Assembly: GCA_003024785.1 (NCBI GenBank)
Contig: PUQB01000268.1
Coordinates: 124,001 to 188,000, forward strand
Length of the DNA: 64,000 bases
From: Selaginella tamariscina
Taxonomy: Eukaryota > Streptophyta > Lycopodiopsida > Selaginellales > Selaginellaceae
Direction of reading: 5' to 3'
Shown here: piece by piece, positions 1 to 12,100 of the stretch
Position numbering within the stretch: the stretch's first letter is position 1
How the letters are laid out: every line of letters starts with the position of its first letter
Notes under the pieces: model-generated
The model's database searches: none
The model's input: only the letters and a program-made list of their open reading frames with translations
What the model was told of the DNA's origin: nothing
Position numbers and translations under genes: made by a program

Positions 1-474
1 CAAGTTGAATAAAAACTTACACAACGTTAATACACGGTGTTATAAAAAAATTATCTACTTTTTAATTTTAAGATATAAATATTTAAACAAAATTAATTTA
101 AAAGTTAATTTATATTTTCTATTCATATTAAATATTAACAAGTTGTTCAAGGATGGTGTTTGGTGATTGTAAATTTGATGCTTTTATAATTATATTTTAT
201 GTTCTTAAAGTTGAATAAAAACTTACAAACTGAAATTATCTATGTATTAATTTTAAGATATATATATTCTTTTAAAAAAAAAATTAATTTATATTCTCTG
301 TACACGGGTTATATCTCACGTACTTCTTTAATGAAATTACTTCTTTGAAATTTTATCAAAGCATATAATAAAATATGAAAGGTTTTGATTAAACACATTA
401 GTTTAAAAATGAACTTCATAATGTTTATAAAGTATATTTAATTATTATTTGTATGTATAAACCCTAATCAGCAG
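1..474. other. AT-rich upstream region, no gene seen
   Basis: No coding sequence, RNA gene or clear mobile element is visible here. The stretch is over 75% A+T. It contains two loose copies of a phrase reading roughly gttgaataaaaacttac (about 4-20 and 210-226), so part of it may be an old local duplication. It would hold the promoter of the cyclophilin-like gene that follows. Confidence 0.5.
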
Positions 475-893
475 ATGCAGTTCCTGTGTCTATTGGTATT
501 GTTGATTATCCCAACATATATTGCTAGCAGAAATGATGCATTTATTGGGTATTCAGAAGATCTTAATTTACATCACAAGCTTCAAGGTAATTACTGCATA
601 TTCCCTTGAATAATTTTGATAATATTACAAGGCTTTATTTTATATTGAATATTTAAAGCATATAAGTAAGCTTATTTTTATTTCAGCTTCTCCAGAGCAC
701 TTGATTATCTCAACACAACTTGGGGTACATCAATTCAATATATATTTATGTACATGTACACACACATGGGTACATGTGTATGTTTTATATATTGTGTATT
801 TACTTTTGCAGGATATTAAGGTGGAGCTAGCTTCAACAGCAGCCCCAGAAACGGTGCAGTTTATTAAGGTATAACATTCTTTGTTATCTAAAT

Positions 894-942
<49 letters not shown>

Positions 943-1784
943 TATTAAACATTTATATATCCATTTTGGAAAACATTATTGGTGATTCTTCGATTTATTT
1001 TATCTTATAATTAGTCTGGTTATTTTCTCTTGTAATAAGTTTGGTAATATATAACAGACAATAAAATCTTTTATTTTATTGTTATTATAAAGTAAATTTT
1101 TTCTTAAATTTAAATTCAAAGATCCTGTAATTATTATTGTTATTATTTCTTATTTTAAAAAGTCTCAGTATATTTTTTCAGAATTTAGTTATCAATGGTA
1201 CCTATGATGGCTGTAGTTTTTATAGAGCCGAACCACCTGGTGAAACTTGGGATGAAGGTAGTAAAGTCTCCAGAAGTGGGTATGGAATTAAATTATAAAT
1301 ATTATTTATAATTAATTATTTATTATTTTATTAATAATTTTTTTAATTTTACAGTTATGCACTGGTGCAGGGCGGATTATATCCTGTGGCAAACAACGAG
1401 AGGTTGACCTGCCTCTTGAAACTCAATGGAAAAACATCAAAGGCACTGTCTCTTTGATAACGGTATATACTCCAGAATATACATACACATGTTTGTGTAT
1501 TGAATATGCCTATATATATATATATATATGCAGGGAACAAGTGAGTTCTTCTTCAGTCTGGAAGACCATCCAGAATGGGATGGAAGCTCTCTGTATGGGG
1601 AAAGGTGTGTGTGTGTGTATCAGTATATATAATATTATATAAATTAAAATATGTATTGCAGACTAAGGATTTGGAAGTGCTCGAGGCAATTGCAGCCCTT
1701 CCCACACGTCAAGAGGTTCATCCAATTGGAACCGTAATGAGAATCTTAAACACAGAAGTTAAATTTTTAATTAATCTTAATTAA
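475..1784 (+). CDS. secreted cyclophilin-like peptidyl-prolyl isomerase domain protein, 7 exons, one probable frameshift
   Basis: Exons read by hand: 475-586, 687-724, 812-868, 1182-1279, 1355-1462, 1534-1608 and 1662-1784, all with GT-AG borders, giving about 200 residues. The start ATG opens a hydrophobic signal peptide (MQFLCLLVLLIIPTYIAS). The cyclophilin fold follows: an IKVEL strand, AAPETV, CSFYRAEPP, YALVQGGLY, a GTSEFFFSLEDHPEWDG core and a C-terminal AIAALPTRQEVHPIG. This matches the divergent plant/algal group with a FYRAEP signature; the Arg-Phe-Gln residues of classical isomerases are only partly kept, so catalysis is uncertain. Odd: within exon 5 the family match changes frame at about 1390-1402 (YALVQGGLYP in one frame, DLPLETQW in another), implying a single-base gain or loss. 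The exon 6 donor lies in a GT microsatellite and is uncertain. Could be a young pseudogene or an assembly error. Confidence 0.7.
896..942. repeat. (CA)n(TA)n microsatellite
   Basis: Compound dinucleotide repeat inside intron 3 of the cyclophilin-like gene. Similar repeats occupy several introns in this window. Confidence 0.9.
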
Positions 1785-3244
1785 GCTAATATTAATCTAA
1801 ATTCATATTAACACGTATGTGTACATGTGAGAATGTGTATGTGTGTGTGTGTGTGAGGTATGCATTTCTCTCTCACACACACATACACACACAACACTAT
1901 AGATATTAATTCTATTAAATAATGTTTGTTATGATTATTTAATGATTGTTAACATTTTAATTCAAGAACCCTAACCTAACATAGATAGTGAGAGATTTTA
2001 TTCCAATATCATTTTATATATATTTATAATCATTTGATATATTATTTTAAAATAATAGTATTTATTACTATTCAATGACCTTTATTTGCTAAAATAAAGA
2101 CTTTTTCTTAGAAAACTCAAAATTTTTGATTGCTTTCTAGAGCAAGTTTCTAATTATAATTCTGTACCTTAATATAATAGTATTGTATGTATGTATGTAT
2201 CTATCTATCTATCTATAACATATATATGTATGAATATATACATGCGTGTATCGTATGTATGTACCATTTGATAGAGATAATATGTATTAAATGAGAGAGA
2301 GAGAAAGGATCATTGAACCCAGATTTTATTTTTAATTTACTTAGTATTTATGTGTTTAAGAAAGAAAACCATAAGACTCGCATATAAGAAACAATGATAT
2401 TTTTAATAATATTAAATATTTATAAGAAAAGTGTAAGTAATAGTAAAATACTCTATACTAAAATTCATTTATTTATTTTTAAGATATCCAAAATGTTTTT
2501 TTGCACTTGAATTATGTGATATTATAAAATATCCGATATATGGCGTATGTACATGCGTGTGTGACTGTACGTGTGCATTGTATTTCAATATATTAAACTA
2601 TAAAAATTAATTAACTATAATACACTTAATTTGAAAGTGATATAGATTTAAGTGCATTAGCACACTTGATTAGAAGAGTGTTCTCCTTATAATTCAGGCG
2701 TTGATAAACCTAATCTTGTTAATAACTTATATTATAATCATTTTATTTTATGTCATAATGACAATATTAATTTATATAACTTTCTATATTTAAATTTAAT
2801 AGATAAGCTAGACTAGTCGATATAAAATTGTATATTACTGTAGTATCGATCGTCATTCGTCGTATACCCAACAAACCAAAGCACATAGTCAATCATGTTC
2901 ATCTCACGAGTCCTCAACCCATTATATTGAGAGAGAGAGAAATGTACCAGTGTTTGCAAACACTGAAAGCTTTTATATATATACAGTATGTGTTATATTA
3001 TATATATATATTTTGCATCATTACATCTATTCACATAAAAGGTAAATTACATATTTATCGATTAAACATACATAATAATGAAAATGACGTCCAATGATTG
3101 TCAACATTTTCATAAGCTTTTATATATATATATAAGATATTCATATAACTTAAACTATATATATAATATTATATAAGATATACATTCCATATGATAATAT
3201 TTGTTCTAGGAGCAACCACGTCTTTATAGATACATAGCACACAT

Positions 3245-3330
<86 letters not shown>

Positions 3331-3940
3331 AGAAATGAGGAGGGTACTTCACATTATTTATAGTAAAGATTACAAAACACTAATACAACTCTCTCTGTAT
3401 ATACATCATTAACATATCATTAAATATATATATCTAACTCTTCATGTAAAAGGTAAATCGGTTTAGCATTACTGTTTTATTAATTAAATATCATAATTGA
3501 TAAAATGAAGTCTTATTATTTTTTGAACATCTTTTAATCTATTTTCAAATTCATAAATTTTGATATATAATAAAAAAATCCATATTGATTCTTTTTATTA
3601 TACTTTTTAGGTACAAGGTTTAAACGTTTATTGCGTAAGCAAAGTATATTCTTATTTCTCATACACTATGTATAAACTTCAGAATATATACTTTTATAAT
3701 TAAATTGCTGTTTTTATTAATGTTATATATGTCCTTCTTTACAATTGTTAAACAGCATATGAACTTTATGCTTATGCTGTCAACAAGAAAATAATATTAA
3801 TACGTTGTGACATTGTACATTATTATTTTTTATATATTCTAATATATATAGCTATAAATACAATATAGCTGTACATTATTATGAATAAGGCTATATAAAT
3901 GTCTATATGATTACTGTTTTTTTCCAATCATACAATGAAC
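1785..3940. other. AT-rich intergenic region with many microsatellites
   Basis: No gene, tRNA or recognisable transposon end was found. There are GT and CA runs (about 1838-1893), short GTAT/ATCT runs (about 2183-2215) and the large palindromic microsatellite listed separately. The short ORF at 2828-3097 has no family resemblance and low-complexity codon content, so it is not called. Confidence 0.5.
3246..3326. repeat. palindromic (CT)n(TA)n(GA)n microsatellite
   Basis: A CT run of about 33 bp, a TA run of about 16 bp and a GA run of about 32 bp lie back to back. The CT arm is the reverse complement of the GA arm, so the whole block is one near-perfect palindrome able to form a hairpin or cruciform. 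Confidence 0.95.
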
Positions 3941-4010
3941 TGCTCCCATGGAGGATCGAACTCCAGGCCTCAGTTTACAAGACTGGCGCTCTACACTGAG
4001 CTATAAGAGC
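3941..4010 (-). tRNA. tRNA-Thr(TGT)-like, probably degenerate
   Basis: Read on the minus strand, this is a 70-nt cloverleaf with anticodon TGT in the loop CTTGTAA. It is close to the tRNA-Thr at 17132-17203. The acceptor stem pairs (GCTCTTA with TGGGAGC) and the T arm is intact. The D loop is one base shorter, and one G is missing at the 3' side of the anticodon stem, leaving a C-A mismatch or a shortened variable loop. No T-run terminator follows on the minus strand. Most likely a decayed copy. Confidence 0.7.
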
Positions 4011-4499
4011 ATCTCATAACTTTTCTAATTTATCGAGGTAAGGTTATAATGGTGAAAAACTTACATATGCCAGTTTATAATTATGTTCATATCAATATAC
4101 TGTATATTCTGTTTGTAAAGAGAGTGCACGCTGACGTGTCTTGTGTTTTTTTTTATTAGATTGCTTGTAAACATTATTGTTCTCTTGGTAGGAGAAATAA
4201 CATAGAAAACGCATGTGACACTTAGTGCTGTGTGAACGGGGGTGTAGGTATAAGGTATTAAGTTAAAATTCTCTTAACAATTTATATTTATTTAAGCTAG
4301 AATCAAAAGAAATTAGAAGCGATGAAAAAGATTTTGAATTTCAATAGGTAGGTTATCCTCCTGTTTTGTCAATATTCTTAAACAAAAACAATACATACTC
4401 GTTTATTTATTAAAAAAAAATTAAATCAAAAAACGTTGTTCAAGATCCGGAGAGCATTGTGTGCTCTACTCTTTTTGAACCATTAAAGTTTTTGTTGTA

Positions 4500-4690
4500 T
4501 ATCTAATATTGGATAAAGTTTATGATATGTCTTTATAAAATATATATAAATATAGAGATAATTAAATATTCTATTTCATTATGATTAAACTATTTAATAA
4601 ATTGAGAGTACCATATATGCATATATATATCAAATATAATGAGAGAATTGTATCGGTATACGTTATTACATTATATAACTAATATATGTA
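4500..4690 (+). repeat. flank repeat F, copy 1
   Basis: About 190 bp of AT-rich sequence including attaaatattctatttcatt. It reappears in the same orientation at about 8395-8650. It lies just upstream of the inverted gene duplication, whose two arms are in opposite orientation. Confidence 0.75.
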
Positions 4691-4741
4691 CTTAAAAGAA
4701 TTTAAACATTATAACATATGTTGTGTATATAAGCACACAGG

Positions 4742-5780
4742 AATTTCCATGGTTGTTAAGTATTTATTTTTTAATACTGACTTCCACTTATTAAACAGTT
4801 TTAAGGTTGTATTACTAAATAAGAAAAATAAAATTCAAAAGTATTAAATATTCGTAGTAAATGTAATGTGCATACCTTTTTTACTATTAGGTATGGCCAT
4901 TACCTTTTATTATCTGTATATATAACGGGGAGACATTAGGGAAGATAGGATGGAAGCTAACAAAGAATATAGAGATCATATGTGGGAAGAACAGAAGAGG
5001 GAGAATGGCAAAAGGGCGACCCCATGGACCAAGTTTCACCACCGCCCACGGGTGATAATTACAAACGGTTGTACGTTCCACCACGGAACAACGGTGATAA
5101 CTATGGATACCAGCAACAAGCTCCTGAATTGTTCAAGGGTGACGACGGCGAGAGAAATCATTCACGGCGCAAAACCGACAATTGCGAGCAGAACCGCCCA
5201 TGGCACAGGGGCGACAACTGTGTGAGGAACCATCCTTGGTACAAGGGTGACAACCGGTACCATCAATCATGGTACTGCAACAGATACCAACAAGCTCCTC
5301 CATGGCACAAGGGTGACAACTACAAGGGACAGTATCAACAACAAGCTTCACCATGGCATAAGGGTAACAATTACAAGCAAGATCCACCATGGCACAAGAA
5401 CAATTACAATAGAATCCAACAAGACAAGCGTGACAACTATGAACAACCCTACCGCGACAAACTCGACCGTGGCATAACGGCAACGACTCAAGATATCGTG
5501 TAATTCAACAATGGCATAAACAGAAGTACCGGTATAGACAAATTCAACCGTGGCACAAGGGTGACAAACCTTACTACCGAATAAGTCCATATTCACGCGA
5601 CTATAACCAGCCAAGGCCCAAGTACCAACCAGGAGGACAGTATGGCCATGGAGAGCATGACCATGGCATGAGCCACTCCTTAAAGGATAATTGAAGATTA
5701 GATTTGTTATTCATTTTGTTTAGTCAAACAATATATATTCTGAAAGAGAAGTATTTATGTTTTTTTTTCTTTTTGTAAGA
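4742..5780 (+). repeat. inverted duplication, left arm
   Basis: About 1.04 kb, matching the reverse complement of about 7240-8270. The match covers the upstream region, the repeat-rich gene and about 85 bp beyond the stop. Divergence is moderate, with several indels, so the duplication is not recent. Confidence 0.85.
4950..5694 (+). pseudogene. Trp-His-Lys-Gly-Asp-Asn repeat protein, frameshifted copy
   Basis: Homologous to the open reading frame at 7347-8120 (-). The reading opens MEANKEYRDHMW, changes frame near 4990-5005 into the main repeat body (to the stop at 5503), and changes frame again near 5465-5480 into a C-terminal part ending with tga at 5692-5694. The body is a series of loose units of the kind PWHKGDN, with YQQQA and NRYQQAPPW spacers. 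The last part is rich in His and Gly (GHGEHDHGMSHS), unlike the other copy. With two frame changes it is most likely a pseudogene, unless short introns or assembly errors explain them. No known family is recognised. Confidence 0.65.
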
Positions 5781-5818
5781 TTTATATATGTATGTGTTTG
5801 TACATGTGAATTATATAC

Positions 5819-5854
<36 letters not shown>

Positions 5855-7239
5855 CTTTAAGTACGCATATTACTTATATAATGTAATAATGTATAATGTA
5901 ATAGTCTTATCAGTACGTATGTGTACATGTGCCGATACTCTTAGCATATACTCCTCAGTATATATATTAGATTTTATTAAAAATTTAAATATTAAAATTA
6001 AATTATGTTGTTAAAGACCCCAGAAACTGGGTATGGTTGTGGAAAATATTAGTTTCTTGAACCACTGAAGTTTCATTATAGATTTTCTTTATACATATTA
6101 ATTGTATTCTTAATTTATATCTAAGTAGTTTAAAAATAATGAAATAGAAAATTTAGTATCTCTTGAATTCATAAAGACATACATCATGCAAATGATATAT
6201 ATAGTATATATATAAATGATGATTATTTTCTTTCAGGATTTAGCTATTGATGATACTTGAAGAATTAGTGAATAAATAAACTGCATAACTATTACTCTTC
6301 ATTACTTTTAATTATCATTATTATCATTAATAATGTTTATAATACGAATGTTATTTTCCATTTCACAGTTATGTAATAGCACTATATGCAAATAATACAA
6401 TGTTATTTTTCATTTCACAGCTATGCAATAGCACTGTATGTGTTTTGTATATACGTACATTAAGTGTGTTTTTTTTTGTAGTACCCACATACATTATTCT
6501 CCATGCTTGGTCTTTTAACATATTTTTAATAAACCATGGTTTCCAAAAAAAAAAATAATAAAATCATTAGGAGTATATATCAAGAATCTTTTTATATAAA
6601 CAAATAAATAAAATATTGTATAGTTTTAGATATTATTTAAAAATGCTGACCTTAATAAACTTTCCCGTCTCTTTTGGTAGTTCTCAAAGAACTAGGGATA
6701 GGCTCACATTTTGATAGTATGCTCACTGCCATGGTTTGCTCTGTGGGAGATTCTGTGCCGACTCTATCTACTTAAGCATTCAAGGGAAGCCATCCCTGGG
6801 TTCTGGGTTGTTTAATCAAGCTGCATTCAAGTACCTGGAGTAGTGATAGGCCATATTGCTTATATTAAGATTACATATTTAATTATTTAAAATATTCATT
6901 TTAATATTTTATACAAAATCTGTAGATTTAATTAAGTTTGTGTAAAATGTTCAAAGATTGGATGTGATAAAGATGCAATGTATATTTTTAAAAGAATATT
7001 ACTTCATGTATGATATTATGTTATGTTGTGACTACACAAGCAAGTTATGGGTTTTCTTAATGGCCATGCCTAATAGGAAAAACGAGATAAAATTAAAGGA
7101 CATTACATTTACTGATAGGTTTAATTATATAAATATAAAATTAAACCTTTCAGTAAATGTCTGACCGTTTAGTAAGTGAAACTCAGAGAAAAACATAGAA
7201 TAAAAATAGTTTATGTCATTATAAAAATTTATATATAAT
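5695..7239. other. intergenic region with small repeats and one GC-richer island
   Basis: No gene recognised. It holds a (TG)16 run at about 5821-5853 and a two-copy tandem repeat of about 52 bp at 6341-6437 (unit containing catttcacag). A less AT-rich stretch at about 6655-6850 resembles neither neighbour nor any family I know. The ORF at 6958-7164 looks like chance. Confidence 0.5.
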
Positions 7240-8270
7240 TCTTTTTGTAAGTCTTATAAAAAGAAAATGAACATAAATACTTTTATTTCAAAATATATAT
7301 TGCTTAGACCATTTTCTCTCGTCTTTTTACGGAGAGGCAAGCTTGCTCATGCCATGTCCAGTTCTCTATATTGTACTCTTGGTTGGTACTCGGGCCTTTG
7401 CTGCTTATCCCGTGAATATAGACTTCTTCGGTAATAAGGTTTGTCACCCTTGTGCCATGATTGAATTTGTCGGTACTTTGGGTGATACTTCTGTTTATGC
7501 CATTGTTGAACTACACGATATCCTGAGTCGTTGTGGCTATGCCACGGTCGATTTTGTAGCTGCTGGGAGGGTTGTTCATAGATGTCAGGCTTGTCTTGTT
7601 GATTTCTATTGTAATTGTTACTCTTATGCCACGATGGTCGAGCTTGTTGTTGATACCATCCCTTGTAGTTGTTACCCTTGTGCCATGGAGGAGCTTGTTG
7701 GTATCTATTGCAGTACCATGGTCGATGGTACCGGTTGTCACCCTTGTACGATGAATGGTTTCTTTCCCAGTTATCACCCTTGTACCATAGATGGTTTCTC
7801 TCGCAGTTGTGCCATGGATGGTTTTTCTCAGAGTTGTTACGCTTGAACAATTCACGAGCTTGTTGCTGGTATTCATAGTTATCACCGTTGCCCCGTGGTT
7901 GAACCCTTGGCTGGTACATCCGTTCGTAATTGTCACCCGTGGGCAGTGGTGAAACTTGATCGCCCCTCTGCCATTCTCCCTCCTCTTGTCCTTCCCATAT
8001 ATGATCTTTGTATTCTTTGTTAGCTTCCATCCTATATTCCCTAATATGTCCCCATAACATAAATATATATACAGGTAATAAAAGGTAATGGCCATACCTA
8101 ATAGGAAAAAGGGTAGACATACCATTTATAGCAAATATTTATTTATTTTTTTAATTTAATTTTTTTCTTATTTATCAATATCCATTTACCATGTGAAACT
8201 ACTTTAAAACTCTTTTTAATAAATTCGGTATTAAAAACTTAGGGTACCAATTCCCGTGGTTATGGGTATA
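7240..8270 (-). repeat. inverted duplication, right arm
   Basis: Reverse complement counterpart of 4742-5780. Matching landmarks are the ATTAGGTATGGCCATTACC stretch upstream of the gene and the AATATATATT...AGTATTTATG stretch after its stop. Confidence 0.85.
7347..8120 (-). CDS. Trp-His-Lys-Gly-Asp-Asn repeat protein of unknown function, open copy
   Basis: One uninterrupted 257-codon frame. The first 30 residues are aromatic and hydrophobic (HYLLLPVYIFMLWG), a possible membrane or signal segment. Next comes a charged stretch (MEANKEYKDHIWEGQEE), then about 190 residues of imperfect repeats built on WHKGDN / WYKGDN / NYERN with YQQQA linkers. Trp-His pairs recur about ten times. Composition is very rich in Asn, Gln, Tyr, Trp, His and Arg and poor in Ala, Val and Leu, suggesting a disordered or self-associating, possibly metal-binding secreted or wall protein; that is inference only. 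No domain family is recognised. The start could be an internal Met (MEANKEY...). The paralogue at 4950-5694 shares the repeat body, which supports this frame as the coding one. Confidence 0.55.
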   Translation of the reverse strand: MSTLFPIRYGHYLLLPVYIFMLWGHIREYRMEANKEYKDHIWEGQEEGEWQRGDQVSPLPTGDNYERMYQPRVQPRGNGDNYEYQQQARELFKRNNSEKNHPWHNCERNHLWYKGDNWERNHSSYKGDNRYHRPWYCNRYQQAPPWHKGNNYKGWYQQQARPSWHKSNNYNRNQQDKPDIYEQPSQQLQNRPWHSHNDSGYRVVQQWHKQKYHPKYRQIQSWHKGDKPYYRRSLYSRDKQQRPEYQPRVQYRELDMA

Positions 8271-8394
8271 TACTCGATTTGTATTTTTACTAACAGTTTA
8301 AATTAAAATATGTTATTAGAGACCCAACCAAATTGAGGTTTGCAAGCGTGGAGAATAAGTGTATTTTTTTCTTAATAGTATGTTTTATTGTATA

Positions 8395-8650
8395 TCTATT
8401 ATTTGACAAATTTTATGATATTTACTTTACTTATGTCTTTATAAAATAAATATAATATAGAGATAATTAAATATTCTATTTCATTATGATTAAACTATTT
8501 TAATAAACTGAGAGTATGAGTATGAGTAATATATATATGATTATCAAATAAAGAAAATCTGTAACGAGACAATTGTATGGGTACATGTACACACAATTCT
8601 GAAGTCTACACAAGAATATATACATTATTACATTACATAAGTAATATAGG
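8395..8650 (+). repeat. flank repeat F, copy 2
   Basis: Matches 4500-4690 in direct orientation (shared words include gataattaaatattctattt), although the adjacent gene arm is inverted. Confidence 0.75.
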
Positions 8651-8671
8651 ATTTATACATTATAGTATTAA

Positions 8672-9153
8672 GGGAAAATTATATTTATACTTTTTAAATT
8701 TATCATATTTACATATATATTTTTAGAAATTTTATATTTACATATATACCGTTGAAACTTCAATTTAAAATTTCATAAATTTTAAAATTAAAAATTAAAA
8801 AAATATTTTAAAAAATTAATAAAAATTTATAATTAATTTATATTTTATTATATTTCGGTTCAAAATACAACCTATTAAACATATATATCATAATTATTTT
8901 TAAAAATATTTTATTTTTTACTATGACAAATTTTTGACATTTAACACTTAATAAACTTTAATTTACCAATATATTATGATATTTAATTAATATTATTATT
9001 TTAAAAATCAAAATATTATGATTAAAGTTCTTCAAGGGTATATATATATATAATAAATTTAAAACTTTTAGAAGGGTATATATTTAAATATAAAACTTAT
9101 AAGGGTATTTATATAAATATGATAAATTTTAAGAATATAAATGTAATTTTCCC
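8672..9153. mobile_element. Tourist-like MITE with TAA target duplication
   Basis: The 482-bp element starts GGGAAAATTATATTTATA and ends with its inverted counterpart TATAAATGTAATTTTCCC. The left and right 80-120 bp are imperfect inverted repeats. It is flanked on both sides by TAA (8669-8671 and 9154-9156), the 3-bp target duplication typical of PIF/Harbinger elements and Tourist MITEs. It has no coding capacity and is extremely AT-rich. TIR identity is below 90%, so it is not young. Confidence 0.75.
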
Positions 9154-9156
9154 TAA

Positions 9157-12100
9157 TATTAATTATGTATTGGTACATGTACACACATGTGGATATGATA
9201 TCTCTTCAAGACCCATTATAATTTTATATGTATCATACTGTCTAGATTAATCATATCTTATTACATATTAGGCAAAGCATATACAAATGTTATTATATTT
9301 AAAGCTATTATTTTACTAAGTTTATCCTTCAAGCTTATGAAATTATAAATACATGCTCATTAATTTTATTTAAATGCTAAAAGTATTTAAAAAATTTAAT
9401 ATGTGTTTGATTGATTGTATTTGTATAATTTTAAATCCATGCATATATATACATATATTAACAACCTTTTATTAAACAGGTTGATTACCTAGCTAGAGAA
9501 CATAAATGTTTACAAACAACCCCCTTTAATATAATAATATAAAAAACACATAACATTTGTTGATTTGTTATAGGCAAGTTTTCAAAATGAAAACATTTTT
9601 AAATTATATAAATATGATATAATATAGAGGGGGTGACTATTTTGTAGGCTCGTCTGTAGCCATGTTGTACACTAGGAATGTGCAACCTAAAATATTAAGG
9701 AACATTTTTTTAATTTGACTTAAGGGTCGAGGTTCGTTTTTTTAATAATAATGTTATTTATAATTTTAATTTTATATTAATGACACTTTTTATTTTTAGT
9801 GCCGAGATACAAATTCATTTATGATATGAATCAAAAAGTGATTATTAAATTAAAAAATATGTATAATGGGAATAATAATGCAATTAAATTGATCTTATGC
9901 TCACCAATGATATTTATATTCTTGTCTTGAATGACATATAAAAATACATAAATTATCATTTATATAACAATATAAAATGCATATACAATTTAATGTGAAT
10001 ACATGCGTTTATAGCAAATATATATTTACAATTATATAAAAGATACTCAAGTTAATTTCCTACTATAATAAATCTACTTAGTATTTATTTATTTATTTTA
10101 TAATAACAACTTCTATTTCTTTTTGGTATTTGGTAGTTAAATAACATCGGGAATTTGTTGGTTAATTGATTGTGTCCTTATTTGATGTTCTTTAACAATT
10201 GTATTGGGGTTGTTTTTTTTTTTCCTTTAATAAAATTTCTTATAAATGAGGGTTTAAAATAATTGTTGTATGGAACCACAATGAGTTCATAATTTAAGTG
10301 GTGTGGCCATTAGATGAGACCATGTAGGTTTAAGATTTATAATGGCTGTTTGAATGAAGAAGATCCTTGGTGTCAAGGTTATTTTAAAAGACTTTAGTGC
10401 TAAATGAAAGGAGTTTATCATAATTATCGAATAGAGTCACGTTGGTTCATGACTTGAGTGGTTATTAAACATTAGTGTTAAGGTTATTTTTACAAGACTT
10501 CAACTTGGGCATGTTTGTACAAACTAGGTACTCTTGTTATGTTAGTCATATTGACCAAACTTTAAAATAAGTATATTTAACAGTTATCTTAAACTCCCTT
10601 TATATTATATTATCATATGTATATTGTTTTTAAAACACTCAATACAGGGGTCTTTTGAAATAACCTCCGCGTCTATATAAATATCCATCTAACGGCCATC
10701 CAAAATATTAAACTTATATAGCCCTATCCATTCGATGGCCACTTAAATTTTGAATCCATATGATTCTAAGTGACATTATTTTAAAACCCTCAGTGGTGAA
10801 ATCTTTTAAAATAAACACCTCATTTGACAATCATCTTAAATATTAAACCCATCCGTGAAATGGGTGAAATGGCTCCATTGAACAATTTTGTTAAATTTTC
10901 TTTAATTTGTCATCAGAGGACATACATTTTTTAAAAACCTTTGATATCAAGGTCTTTATCATAAACACCCCATATAACAGTTATTCTAAATTTAAAATCA
11001 CTTCGGCACATTTAACATCCATTTAAATTCTAAATTCATATAGCTTCATTTGATAGTTATCCTAAACTCTCTTTATAATTCACTCTCAAAGGTTTATTAT
11101 TTAAATGCACATGCATCCATTTGACAATCACGTAAGTCCCATCCCAAGTTATTCCATTTGACAATTATCATAAACTTTCTTTATAATCCACTATTAAAGT
11201 ATATATTTTCTTAATGCTGAAGTCTTTTAAAATAACTTTATCCAACAACAATTCCCATTCAATACCCACCTAAATCATGAACTTACTTGGCTCTATATGA
11301 TGATTATCTGAAGTTTTTTAAACTAAATGGCCCATCCAACATTCATTTTAAAAATTAAATTCACATAGAATCATTTGACGGCCACCTAAATCCTGAACAT
11401 ATATGACTCTATATGTTTTTAAAAACCTATTTTTAATATCAAATTTATGATATTGTTTCACAACCTTTAACGCTTAGGTTTTTTCAATTACACCTCAAAA
11501 CAACTGTCTAGTTGTTGTTATGATTTAGACCTTGACACCAAGGATAACCCCTGGTTTGCTCTTATTCATATCAAACTTGATAATAACAAATTTAGTATCC
11601 TATGTACCTAATTTATAAAAATAATTCTCACTTGTCACCCTTATAATCGAAGTTAACTAATATTTAAAAAGAAGACTACAAAAGACATGAATACCATATT
11701 TATCTTTAAATGTTTTCCTTGCCAACCTTATTATAACATTCATTATGTGATTGTGAATTATTCATTAAAAGCCCATTGCTTTTGCTAATGAATAAAGCAT
11801 AAGGTAAAAGGATTGTTAAAGTAAGTATCCATTTATTTACAATGATAAAGGCTTATCTAAAACATGTAGTGACACAATCTCCTAATACCCTACATGTTCC
11901 CTAGTCATAGTTACATGCCTTATATGCGTATGTATTATGTTTTTATTCGAATGTTATTCATGAATAATTAAAATATAAAGTTAATGCACTTTTCTTAAAG
12001 ACAACTATTGGAGGTTAATTGTGTTTGTTATCTGTGATCTTTTCCTCGTATGTAATAAATTAATATTATATGAACATACGCCGTAATATGTAATAGTTAT

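Noticed and set aside
5133-5614. Minus-strand frames opposite the WHKGDN repeats
   Set aside because: They are the antisense of the repeat-coding strand. The forward frame is shared with the paralogue and is the better choice.
6014-6440. Weak likeness to cyclophilin exons 4 and 5 (cagaaactgggtatgg, ggatttagctattgatg, cacagttatg)
   Set aside because: The matches are short and not in the same order as in the gene at 475-1784; chance in AT-rich DNA is likely.
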